Positions 54,212 to 64,000 of a stretch of DNA of 64,000 nucleotides are shown here, one piece after another. The stretch is from Neoscytalidium dimidiatum (lineage: Eukaryota > Ascomycota > Dothideomycetes > Botryosphaeriales > Botryosphaeriaceae), in assembly GCA_037367355.1 (NCBI GenBank), contig CM074698.1, positions 1,426,001 through 1,490,000 on the forward strand, in the 5' to 3' direction. Under the pieces are notes generated by a model, which had not been told where the DNA came from, searched no databases, and was given only the letters and a program-made list of their open reading frames with translations. Made by a program: the position numbers and the translations under genes. Each line of letters begins with the position of its first letter. Position 1 is the stretch's first letter.

Positions 54212-55796
54212 AGCGACTGGGCAGCATAGAGAGGAGCGGGAAACACGTGTACGCTGGGAGCTGACGGAGTGGAAGAGACGGGTCACGGTTGAACGACGAT
54301 CGGCCTACTGAATCAAGAAAAATGTAATATTGTTCGCTTTGTCTCATCTTTTGTTCGAGCCCATGTGATGTTTCCTTCCCCTCGCCAGATCAGAAAGAAT
54401 TGTTGTGGCGTATCTAGCTGCCGCTGCCAAGATAAGGGGCCTCGAGGCGAGAATGCCGCGTGCGGCATGCATCATCTCGGCGGCAGTTGATATATACAGG
54501 ATAGATGACTGCAGAGGAGTGTGGTAAGTCGTCGGCAAGAGGGTAGGGTAGCGAGGGAGTGTGGAGCTAATGTATGTAGGCACGATCCTCGGGATCAGGG
54601 CCCACTGGCCTCAAACCTGCCTGGGCTCGCGCCGCAGTACCGGGATCGGCAACGCAGGCGCACGGCGTGCATGCCCGACCTTCCCGCTTCAACCGGGTCT
54701 GTGGCGGGGACCCAATACCAATTGTTTCCGGCCCTCGACCCGGGTATATGGAGGTGTCATGGATTCCCAAATCTGGTGTTACGCCCGATTTTCGGAACAA
54801 GGAAAGCAACGAGCATGTCCAATTGTACGTCTCCACATGTATTGTTGCCATGGAAGACGCCCTGCATATGCGGGTCCCTATGCGGCGTTTCTCAGGCATT
54901 CCACCATCGGATAAGGTCCGAGAATCATAAGCTGAGCCTATTTGAGGTCCAGAGTGAAGACGATGGTCCCACGGGCCAGCGGTTCTTGTCCAGTCTCATC
55001 ACTTGACGCCCGAAAATCCTCGATAAGAATACCGCTAACTCTTATATCCGACTGGTAACCACCCGTTTCTCTCTCTATCTTTCCTCCTTTCTCTTTCTTT
55101 TTTCCCCCTCCCGCTAAGGCTAGACGGGGGGTTAAGTCCGTAGTTCCGTGGAGCGGAAAGATTGCACACGAGGGTGCTCTCTGCAAGCCCCGCGGATCCG
55201 CTACGGCGAGGGGCTACTATCACAGACGTGTCAGCTCGCGTGCAGCTCTTCCCTCCCGACTGTACGGGGGCTGGGAACTGAATCGTTGGTCTTGTGCTGA
55301 GACGGGTTGGCAGATACGGATGTCGGGGCGAGGCATCGGCAAAGCGCCCAAAGCTCAACTAAGCTAAAAAGCTAATCTGAGTAACAAAGTCAATCTGAGA
55401 TGCGAAGATGATCTGCGGTGAGAAGTTTAGCTGAGTAACAACACAAATACGAGGAGGGAAGTAGGAGTTGTACATTGCTGAGCTGGGCAACACAGCCAAT
55501 GCGAGGAGGTCGGACGGGGCCACGGAGGGATTTTGCTTTAGGGCCGTTTCTCCCGCCCGTGGGCCGGGCCGAACACAGGTGCGGATCGATAGGCCGATGG
55601 CTGACGGGCGCTGCAGCTGCAGCGACGACAGGTGGCAGACAGGCGGGAGCAGCACGGCGGGAGCACGGCGCGCTTGCGCAAGCCTACCGTCTGAAACCAA
55701 AACACACGGCGGGCGGGCGGCTTCATTTCCTGCCGCTGACTAACCCAAAACGTCATCACTGGCCGCAGGACGCATGGCGAGGCTCAGCTCAGCGCC

Positions 55797-55848
55797 CGCC
55801 CGCCCGCCCGCCTGCCGCCTGCCGCCTGCCGCCTGCCACCCGCCGCCA
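55797..55848. repeat. CCCG and CTGCCGC tandem repeats
   Basis: About four CCCG units followed by four CTGCCGC/CTGCCAC units in tandem. Confidence 0.9.
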
Positions 55849-56104
55849 GCAGCGAGCACGGCACAGCTGGCGCCGCAGATCAGCTCCACGCGCGGCCCTG
55901 CGGAAAATAGGAACATAGCGCGTGGAACGAGCAGGTGGCCGCGGCGATCGCTTGCGCAGCCCCTGACCACACGAGCGACAGGAACACCGTCCGGCCAGCG
56001 CTCCTCTTTCCTTGAGACAGCGTGGGCCACCATTGAAACCTGTATTGCCCAATCATCGCCCCGTCCCGCGTGCGAGCTGTGTTCACAACACGAGTGACGC
56101 TGGC

Positions 56105-56113
56105 CCAATATAA
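56105..56113 (+). promoter_or_regulatory. Overlapping CCAAT and TATAA elements of the repeat-protein gene
   Basis: CCAATATAA at 56105-56113, about 160 bp upstream of the ATG at 56272. A C12 tract at 56132-56143 follows. The sequence from 56160 to the ATG is pyrimidine-rich and likely the 5' UTR. Confidence 0.45.
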
Positions 56114-56271
56114 GGCCTGACTGCCCATCTGCCCCCCCCCCCCGTACTTGCCTCCGACTTTGACCATCTGTCTTCCCTACCCCACATCTTCGTCTTTCCT
56201 GTTCGCAGCTGAACACCCGTCATTCCTTCAGAACAGTTTTTTTGTGACTTTCGCTCGTGCAAATCCTCATC

Positions 56272-56853
56272 ATGCACTTTTCGTCCGCCACCGCCTTCGC
56301 CGCGCTGATCCTGGCCGCTCACGCCGCCCCGGCCCAGCTTCCCACCCACAAGTCCTCCAAGGGCGGCGGCGTCGTCGAGCTGTCCGGCTCCCGCGTCCAG
56401 GAGCGCTCCGCCTTCGAGCTGTCCGACATCGGCAAGCCCTTCGAGGACGTCTCCGACTTCCTGACCGGCAACACCGACAGCCACGACAACGAGAAGCGCT
56501 CGCCCATCGACTGGGATGACGTCAAGAAGCCCTTCGTGGCCGCCGGTGACGCCATCACCGGTAACACCGAGAAGCGCGAGAGCGACAAGCGCGCTCCCTT
56601 CGATTGGGATGATGTGAAGGCCCCCTTCGAGAAGGTCGGCGACGCCATCACCGGCAACACCGAGAAGAACGAGAAGCGCTCCGCCGAGCCCTTGACCTGG
56701 GACCAGTTCGCCGACCCCTTCAAGAAGGTCGGCAACTTCCTGACCGGCAACAGCGGCAGCGACAAGGACAAGCGCGACGACGTGTCCGACGTCATCAAGA
56801 GCTACCCCCTCTACGATGCCGACGCCAAGAGCGTCGTCAAGGGCGACGAGTAG
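56272..56853 (+). CDS. Secreted Kex2-processed repeat protein
   Basis: Intronless, 193 residues. A signal peptide covers about residues 1-19 (TAFAALILAAHAAP). After a short spacer come four diverged repeats (46-76, 77-107, 108-136, 137-168), each ending in Lys-Arg, then a 25-residue tail. The repeats share a W/I-x-x-V/F-x-x-PF-x-x-V/A-G-D/N-A/F-I/L-TGN core, with PF at 56-57, 87-88, 118-119 and 149-150 and TGN at 65, 96, 127 and 158. Kex2-type KR sites are at 75-76, 101-102, 106-107, 135-136 and 167-168, all encoded AAG CGC. Cleavage would release four related peptides of roughly 24-30 residues. No Cys is present. Every Lys codon is AAG and third positions are almost all C or G, pointing to strong expression. 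The layout fits fungal Kex2-processed repeat precursors of secreted or ribosomal peptides. The family is not recognised. Confidence 0.85.
   Translation: MHFSSATAFAALILAAHAAPAQLPTHKSSKGGGVVELSGSRVQERSAFELSDIGKPFEDVSDFLTGNTDSHDNEKRSPIDWDDVKKPFVAAGDAITGNTEKRESDKRAPFDWDDVKAPFEKVGDAITGNTEKNEKRSAEPLTWDQFADPFKKVGNFLTGNSGSDKDKRDDVSDVIKSYPLYDADAKSVVKGDE
56407..56775 (+). repeat. Four in-frame coding repeats of the peptide precursor
   Basis: Units at 56407-56499, 56500-56592, 56593-56679 and 56680-56775 (93, 93, 87 and 96 nt). Units 2 and 3 are closest, sharing DWDDVK and GDAITGNTE; units 1 and 4 are more diverged. All stay in frame. Confidence 0.85.
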
Positions 56854-59800
56854 GACTGAGTTTATCCCAATCTCGACGGAAGACTGCGACCTCTACATAC
56901 GCGGATCGTGCGAGTGCCCACAACGAGGGCTTGAATGAAAATGGCGCGCGTGGATCGTTTGCGGCCACGGATGGGTGAACCCCGATCTTGGCCGAATTCC
57001 CTGTTGATACTTAAAATCTTTCAACCTTTTATTCCCTTTTCCCCCTCTTCTTTCGCAATGTAAGAAACCAGAAATTGATGAAATTTTTTCTAAAAAAAAA
57101 AAAAAAAAAAGGCATGTTACAAGGCAGTGGATCGAGATTGAATGCAAGGCTGGCCCGGCAAGCGGCGACGGAGGTGGCGTTGTTGTAACCTTTATGCTGT
57201 CACTGCGGTCACACGCTGAGCCCAAGGCTAAGCCACAGTCGCACTAAACCGTCGAATTTGCTGCACGTGGCCTACTCTTGTGTGATCAGCTCCCATATAC
57301 TCCCATATGCACGTCCCTTGTGGAACTAAGAGGCATATACATATGTCAATGCTGGGGCGGAGTTGAAGGTATGAGGCTGACAAGGGTTGTGGTTGCTGCA
57401 GAGCAGCAGGTTCGGACGACTGGAGGGTCTCCAGTTGCGCTGTTATCACATGACTTAGCAGAATCGCTGTGGTTTCGAAGCTCGGTTTTCTGCAATTCGA
57501 CTCGCATGCCGTTCAAGTATGCGTGATCCGCCGTAGATTGCCTAGCAGGGAAATCCGGCAACGGCGCTCTGGCACGGCTCATGTTGACTGTCCGATGGCC
57601 GGGGAACGAAAGTGTCCGGATGTCAACCGTTGGATGGGAGCTCGCGGGGATACACATTGGGCCTGTCGAATGAGGCTCCGATGTGTTAGGAGCCGCGTCG
57701 AAGGTCGGCTCCATTGTGCCGGTGATCGGAAGCCCATCAGGCCAGGCTTGCATACGCCTCGAGCGACAAACCCGTCAAATGTCGTGCGATGTATCATATC
57801 TGATGTATATTAAGTAGGTGTCTCCGTACGGCCAAAAATGCGAGACTTGCCCAAGTGTAGGAAAGCCAGCCCGTGACTGGGGAAAGCCGAGGTGAGCTCT
57901 TGATCGTCGCTGCGGTCAAGGGCCTTTGGGAGTAACCCGTGGAAGCAGCAAGCCTGCCAGGTGGCAAAATTGGATTGCCTGCCGGACAGTACACTGCAGC
58001 GCTAGGACAATGTCACGAGTAAACTTCGGGCATCGGCGAAACGTCTGATGGCTTGGGGGAAGAGGCATCTGTAATGGAAGGGCGATGGTGAATGGCCAAG
58101 GGCGGACAGGGACTTTTGCGCCAGATGCGCTTCCACCCCGGCTCTTGTGGCTCAACTCTTAGAATTGCTGAGCTCAACGGCGGCTGCGCCTAGGCAAGTA
58201 GGCAGAAGGTCTGCCGTAACCCCCACCCTGAAGGTGCATTAAAGGGCTGAGAGCCCTGGACCCGGAAGATGGTCGGACTAAGATACGTTGTTCATCATTT
58301 GCCAATCCGCTCTCCAGACGAACCCGTTGAGGCTCTTTGGGCTTGGGCGCCCAGTGGCCCGGCCCTCTAGCCCACTTTCTTTTGTGGTTGACCAAACTGA
58401 ATCCCTGAAAAATGTTATCGGGCAGTAGGACATGTGGGATTGGCCCAGTTCGTGCGCAGTGGTTGGTCGTGAGGAGCCACTCGCGTTATGCTTTGTCTGT
58501 CAAACCACCTAATCGCAGATCTTCACAAGCTTGGATGCAACAGTGAGGCGATGTCTGCGGGAAGCTGATTCCGTGTGCTTTCCAAGAGTCAGGTGCCCGT
58601 GACTATGGAGAGAGAAGAGACGGTAACGGGAATGGGATCGGCTCAAAGGCCCACCTTCAAATCTAGGTAGATCAGCGAATGCCACACACTTTTGTGCCAA
58701 GCGTCCGTTGCTGCGTCTTTCCATCGGGATAGCCGAGTCTTTCGTACTGGAAAGAGGCGAAAATGGCTGTTGGGAGGCGAGGTCGGTGGTAGCTCAATGC
58801 CCCAGACCGCGCAGGGCAGCGATCCCAGCTGCACGAGGGCTCGTGCAGGGTCTAGAGCGACTGCTGTGCGCCATTGTACGGCGTAAGGCGATCGCGGAGC
58901 AATCCACGGTCATGCCCGGCCAACGCTCTTGGGCGTCGATGGTGATGGAGCCGAGGGATTACCCGGGTTCCTTAGGCTTTGAGATGAGGTTCGCACGGGC
59001 ACCCACATGCTTCCGCCGCCTCGTTCCTGGACTGTAGCTTAGTCCCTCAGACTCCGGTGGCGTAAGTATGCTGATCAATCGCCCGCTCCGGACAGTGAGC
59101 TGTCCAAGTCCCCGCACGCTCGGGGCTGGCGCCGGATCCACTAGGGGGATGTTATCCTCTCGTCTGCTATATTGCGCTGGCGATGTGGGAAGCGCCGGCT
59201 GTTGCATCCAGGGTCATTGTTTTCGCGAGCTTTGTTCCATACCCATAGCAGTGAGCAGGGAACTCCGCATGTCAAAGATCCTTTGTGTGATCCGAGATCC
59301 ACCGAGCCTGAGAATCTGTGTTCGGAGTAGGAGTGAGCAATGATGCGTCTTGCAGTAAGCAGGTCCAAGGCCGACTTCCTCCGCAATCTTGGGCTGTCCA
59401 ACGACGACCCGGCGCATAGGCATGTTTACATCACAATGAAGGAAAGCAGATCCGTCCCTTCCAGACGCCATGAGCTGACGGTTCCAGCAGCGCGAGGCCG
59501 TGGACGGTCGAACCAGACTTTGCGCAGACCGACAGAACCTGGTGGTACAATGCCGGGACGATCTGTCCGTCCAACCCCCCTTCTCCTCAAGTCAAATAAT
59601 GGAGACGGCCATGCACCAAGAGGTCCTTCGGATATTCCACCAGGCCAGCTCGACGACAAAACCTTACTATATGCTTGGGCGGCATATGGACGGCAACAAT
59701 GAGGACAACTGGGTTATCCGATGGATGTTGTGGAATATTTTCCGATACGGAATGAACAGGAGACGCAATCCAGGTATTAGATATTCGTTGTTCACCACCA

Positions 59801-61126
59801 TCCTCACCTGGAATTAACAAGGTAGATGCGGACGAGCAACTGGAATCGCCGGGGCGGTCACCGTCCCTTGAAACCTCGCCTTCAACAGCCTGGGCAGGAG
59901 CGCCCTTCAATTCAGGGCCACGGACGAGTAAGTGATCCGTTGACTTTTGCTCTTGTGGTGGGCATCTTTCCTATGAAACGTGTGATATGCTGGTTCATTG
60001 ACGTGCTGAGGGTTATACAGGGCCGTACGATCCTATCAGAGATGGTTGACCGGTGGAGGCTTGGTTGGTTGGGCCTTGTTCGATGTCTTGCAGCAGGGCC
60101 CCGGGGCAACAGGGAGTATGCTTTGACTCCATCTGCTCATCAAATCAACACTTGCCATTGAAAGTATATTGCAGGATGCAAGATGGAACGCTCGGGCTCT
60201 TTTCTTTCTTCTTTCTTCTTCTTCTTCTTTTTTTTTTTTTTTTTTGGCGGGGGAGGGAGGGGATGCAGGCGGCGCTGGGGCTAGGATGGCGATTCGTTGA
60301 GCGAAGATACCAACTTTTCCATACCGACGCAAGCCAGTGGATCTGACTTGGTGCCCGGAGTGATGATGCGGATCAACGAAGATCCGCATGGTGTTGGAAT
60401 AAAAGGCCGGAGATGGGTCCGTCGGCCGCGGGGCCCCATCCGGATGATTGATCCTTCCCGAAGCGTATTTCCCGACTTGCCTATCTTTTCCGGCCTGCAG
60501 CGACAGTGCAAGTCCTCAAGCAAACCTCAGGATGGAAACGAACACGGCCCGAGAATATTGCCTGGCTCTCTTCATTAGAATTCCACTATGCCTGACTGAG
60601 TATGAGTAGGTGGTCTTTCAGAGTAAACTCCGGTCGCATTTCGCTCGGCACTTCCTCCCGTGACTGGATGGTGACAATTTCGAATGCCACTGCTGCTCTT
60701 CAGCGTAATCTTCGGTGCTGGCCAGGGACTTCTCCAAACTGTTTAGGTGCTCATGCTCTTTAACTTTGGTCCATATTCGGCTTACGTGGGAAACCCCTGG
60801 TCGAGATGGGATGCAAGGACAAAACAAGCATGTCGATTCCCGGTTTGCCCCTCGTTGCACCGCTTTGCAGCAAGCGAACCCCAGAGAAATCTCCATCAGT
60901 GAGCAGGGACCCACATCTCTTACTGCTGAGCTATGTCGGCAAAGTGGCGGCTGTCGTCCTGTTCACCCACAAGCAGTCCAACCACGGAACATCATCATAA
61001 GCTACCCTTCCAACTTGTCATGTTACAAACACAAAGTCCCACCCCATCCCCTTCACTAGATAATCTTGATGTTTCCTAAACGTTGATATGTTTAACAGCT
61101 GTACTAGTCAAGACATGATCTTCCAG
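56854..61126. other. 4.3-kb stretch with no supported gene
   Basis: An A19 tract at 57092-57110 lies 240 bp after the repeat-protein stop. A pyrimidine tract (CTTT/CTT then T16) lies at 60200-60245. Open frames such as 59340-59702, 59826-60161 and 57346-57753 (minus) lack domains and plausible exon structure. Confidence 0.5.
57092..57110. repeat. A19 homopolymer downstream of the repeat-protein gene
   Basis: Nineteen A on the coding strand of the intronless repeat-protein gene, 240 bp past its stop codon. Confidence 0.9.
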
Positions 61127-63532
61127 TTACAGCATTTCCACGCCAACCCCCGCTCCCACGTCCCTCGAGCTGAATCCAACCCCGAAAATAAGTTCGCCAG
61201 AAGAGATCTGCCGTGCTTGAGCCGTGACATTCCAGAAACTCACCTCCCTCCTCTGCAAGGGAAATGACACCTCGGTGTCCTGACCAGCCTGCACAAACGC
61301 CCTAGAAAACCCACGCAACACGCTCTTCGGCGTGCCCTCTGGGACATGGGCTTCCGGGAGCGCGACGTAGAGTTGCAGTACCGTATTACCATCCCTACTT
61401 CCTGTGTTGCTGACACTCGCTTTCAGCCTCAATAATTCCTCCCACAACGCCGGATCACCAACCGGTGACGCCGTGCCGCTCGACCCGGCCAAAGCCTGCA
61501 CGCCCTGACTCTGCCAGCCCACGACCAACAGCCCCTCGAGCTCCCACTCGGTGTATCCCAAGCCGAACCCAAACTCGTACAACGGCGTGACCTTCCTCTG
61601 CTAGAAGCTCCTGTAGTCGATGAACAGCCCCTCCTCGAAATCCGCCTGCCAGTTCTCCGAGCGCGCCGCGGCGTCGCCCGTCGGATTCACGGCCGGGAAC
61701 CCGTAATCGTCCTCCTCCCTGGGCACGGTTTACGGCAGCCGTCCGGACGGCTCCGCATCGCCGAACAGCATGTCAACAACGGCGTTGCCGGCCTCCTGCC
61801 CCGGATAATGGCCGGCCAGGACAGCGGTGACGTTGTCGCTCTCGGCCCACGGGAGCAGCGTGTTGACGCCGGCCGAGTGCGTGACGACGACGGTATTCGG
61901 GCAGCGGCACGCCACGTTCAGCACCACCTCCGTCCCGTCCCAGTCGGGCGCGAACGAGGCGCGGTTGGTACTCTCCTCGGCCCAGGTCTTGAGGAAGACG
62001 AGGCAGACGTCGGGCGTGGGGTACAGTGACAACAAGTCGCCGGCAGCCAGCAGCTCGTTGTCTGTGATATGCTGCACCCGCGCGCTGTGCGCCCCCACGC
62101 GTCCCTGCAACGCTTCGAGCGGCGAGACGACACGTGTCGCGTGGCCGGCGCCCGAGCCGCCGCCCACGGTTAGCACGCCGCCGTCGACGCCGATGTTCAG
62201 GGGCTGCGCGAGCGGCAGCGTGGCGTTCACGTCCTTCGGGAGGACGGTGCCTGCGCCGCCGATCTCGCGGATCAGCTGCGCGTGGTCGCGGCGCACTTCG
62301 CGCGCCGGCGGGATCCCGAGTGAGTTCTGCAGGATGCCGTACGTCGGTTCCAGGATGGAGTAGCTGCCCGGTTCCTAGTTGAGGAAGAAGTACGGCGTCA
62401 GGATGCGGACGATTATGTCGTCCAGCCGCGACTCCGGGAGCGAACCATTCTGCACCGCCGCGGTGACGTTCTCGCCGAAGTAGCTGGGTCCCCCCCCCCC
62501 CCGGGGGAGGAGGAGGAGGAAGGGGGATGTGGTCCGTCTGGAGATCGATCGGGCCTGGCATATTCATGTCGAGGCCAGCGTCGATGGCCGGGGACGCCCG
62601 AGTGGGTGGCCTTTCAGTCAGATACCACGTACCCCTGGAACCCAAGCTCAGTCTTCAGCAAGCCGTTTAACAGCTTAGAGTTCTCACACGCGTAGGTCTG
62701 GTTGAGGCGATTGTAGCTGCGCATGATTGACGCTACGCCCGCTTTGATGGCGTCGGAAAACGGCCAGAGGTAGAGCTCGTGCATGGTGCGATCGTCGATG
62801 TTCGAGGAGATGGCTTCGACGTTCGTCCCATCAGGGAAGACGGTGTTGCTGCGCTGGGTCTCCTGCTCATTGCCAACAAAGTGCTTTGCACATGCCTAGG
62901 CGCCGGCGTCCTGCGTACCACGGACAGTGTAATTCATCGGGTCCGGCGAGAATCCTTCCCAGTTGCGGCCACCGAGCGGATGTCTGCCGAGCGGACCGGC
63001 CACAGGCCTGAACATGATCCCTGAAAAAAGCATGTTTTTATTGGGAACGGTGGGCTTACCAGAGCAAGACGTGGGATCCCTTATCGCGGAATTCCTCACC
63101 GAGTGCGAAGCCTCTTTTGTAAAAAGATCTTTGTCCTAGTTGCTGCGGCCATCACGCCTGATGGGAAGATTCTAGCCAGATCAGCTATGCGATTCCCCTG
63201 AGGTCCATCCTGCATGCAGAGGGCTGTGAAATTGAGTCACTCAATGGCTACAGTGTTACCGATGCAAGAGCTGCGAACAGTACCAGTGATTATATTCGTC
63301 TTTTCAGTCAGATTAAGTTGGGCAACGAATTCTCGTGGCAGATTGAGTGCATTCTCCCAGCCACCTGCTCCGGTGGCGTTGGCTCACATTAAGTCAGCAT
63401 GGTCTTTTGATGATCTAGACATTGTGCAAGCAACTTACAGGCTGGGAATAAATCGGGAGTTGTGAAATACTTCTGTGCCAGCGCTTTCCCCTGCATTGAA
63501 GCCGTCAGCAAGCAGAGTAGAGTTTGATACCG
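61127..63532 (-). pseudogene. GH3 beta-glucosidase pseudogene
   Basis: Nearly the whole GH3 enzyme is readable on the minus strand in pieces: a signal-peptide-like start without ATG (TLLCLLTASMQGKALAQ), a 56-nt intact GT-AG intron (63438-63383), [112 protein letters not shown], the nucleophile motif GFQGYVVSD, the GH3 C-terminal domain, and a fibronectin-III-like end with LYEFGFGLGYTEW and LQLYVALPEAHVPEGTPKSV. Six in-frame stops are seen: TGA 63237-63239, TAG 62896-62898, TGA 62614-62616 (replacing the Trp after the nucleophile Asp), TAG 62375-62377, TAA 61730-61732 and TAG 61601-61603. Frame changes lie near 63115 and 62595, and one at the C13 tract near 62490 is probable. The enzyme would have released glucose from cello-oligosaccharides outside the cell. 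Confidence 0.9.
62490..62502. repeat. Poly-C tract inside the GH3 pseudogene
   Basis: About thirteen C followed by GGGGGAGGAGGAGGA. On the coding strand this reads as polyproline/polyglycine that does not belong to GH3 enzymes, so it is an expansion within the broken gene. Confidence 0.9.
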
Positions 63533-63536
63533 GACC

Positions 63537-63555
63537 TTTTTTTTTTTTTTTTTTT
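63537..63555. repeat. T19 homopolymer at the 5' end of the GH3 pseudogene
   Basis: On the coding strand an A19 run sits exactly where the signal-peptide start codon would be expected. Confidence 0.9.
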
Positions 63556-64000
63556 GAAAAGGCTGTTAACGAAGCTTAATAAGGAGGCCCAAAGATTCAA
63601 AGCCGGCTTACTAGTTGAGCTTCGAATCCAGGTATTAGACCACTACTTATGTCATGATCATGAACATCCGGGAATTCGTGACCAGCATGCACGGCCGAGG
63701 ATAACGGCGTCTAGCCACCGAAACAGAAGTCCAAAGCGACCATTCTGGGGAATTAGAGCCCACAGAGATGAGCAGCAGCGGAAGGCGCGCCAGGATTCCA
63801 ACGAGCGAACAGCATCCCGATTGGACTGTCTAGCTGTAACGAAAAAACAACGAACACGGGTAGTCCGCAGATCACAACACCACCCCGTGCAATCGTTCGA
63901 ACATTGGCACTTTTGCGTGGGGAACCTTGTTGCTCCGCAAGAAACGACTGTCGGTGACGGAAAGACAAGTCATTATTGCGGCGATGGCACTTGATTAGGG
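63556..64000. other. Right edge, no supported gene
   Basis: 445 bp upstream of the GH3 pseudogene. I see no tRNA, exon or repeat that I can support. Confidence 0.5.

Larger units (their letters stand above)
54212..56271. other. 2-kb gap between the two small secreted-protein genes
   Basis: No supported gene. Contains a GCC/TGC-rich block at 55797-55848 and, near the right end, a poly-C tract and TATA-like element before the repeat-protein gene. Confidence 0.55.

Noticed and set aside
57346..57753. 135-codon minus-strand open frame downstream of the peptide gene
   Set aside because: No signal peptide, domain or splice context; could not be linked to the repeat precursor.
59340..60161. Pieces of open frame that might be exons of one gene
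   Set aside because: No consistent splice chain or recognisable motif was found.
49161..61126. Possible RiPP or secondary-metabolite gene cluster around the repeat precursor
   Set aside because: No DUF3328-type oxidase, methyltransferase, peptidase, transporter or synthase gene lies near the precursor in this window, so a cluster is not supported.
63600..63640. TTCGAATCC resembling a tRNA B box
   Set aside because: The flanking bases do not form a T-stem and no A box or acceptor stem is present. Other TTCGA sites in the window fail the same test.

Overview
The window looks like a chromosome segment from a filamentous ascomycete (Pezizomycotina; Dothideomycetes is my guess from family content, not proven). 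The reasons are short GT-AG introns of about 40-100 nt with CTGAC/CTAAC-type branch sites, moderately GC-rich coding DNA, and fungal-specific families: NCE102, SUR7/PalI, Zn2Cys6, GPI-anchored PLC-like phosphodiesterase and CorA-like accessory proteins. I support sixteen intact or edge-truncated protein genes and three decayed genes. I saw no rRNA, tRNA, CRISPR array or recognisable transposon.

Layout. 1-535: 5' end of a RasGEF with an SH3 domain, on the minus strand and cut by the window edge. 536-10815: about 10 kb with no supported gene, GC-rich and full of simple repeats near the RasGEF. 10816-30856: a dense housekeeping block. It holds a mitochondrial PPR protein divergent from the splicing factor Cwf18, a ZCCHC10-like zinc-knuckle/RS protein, an R3H-SUZ RNA-binding protein, mitoribosomal protein uL3m, a SWIM-RING protein, a SUR7-like tetraspanner divergent from a GPI-anchored PLC-like phosphodiesterase, and the mitochondrial Holliday junction resolvase Cce1/Ydc2. 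30857-37098: an accessory island with two broken genes, one CorA-like membrane protein and one protein kinase. 37099-41520: Sec61 beta and an unrecognised coiled-coil protein. 41521-51744: NCE102 and a Zn2Cys6 transcription factor separated by long gene-free stretches. 51745-64000: a secretome-flavoured end with an 8-cysteine small secreted protein, a Kex2-processed repeat protein, and a heavily mutated GH3 beta-glucosidase pseudogene.

Functional themes. Several neighbours in the housekeeping block act on RNA (PPR, Cwf18, zinc knuckle/RS, R3H-SUZ) or serve mitochondria (PPR, uL3m, Cce1). NCE102 and the SUR7-like protein both belong to plasma-membrane microdomain families.

Highlights for a second look. 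The repeat protein at 56272-56853 carries four diverged copies of a W/I-x-x-V/F ... PF ... TGN module, separated by Lys-Arg sites, as in secreted fungal peptide precursors. The zinc-knuckle gene appears to need a rare AT-AC intron to rebuild its CCHC finger. The SWIM-RING gene needs a GC-AG intron. All exon coordinates were worked out by hand from reading frame, splice signals and family motifs, and have not been checked against transcripts.
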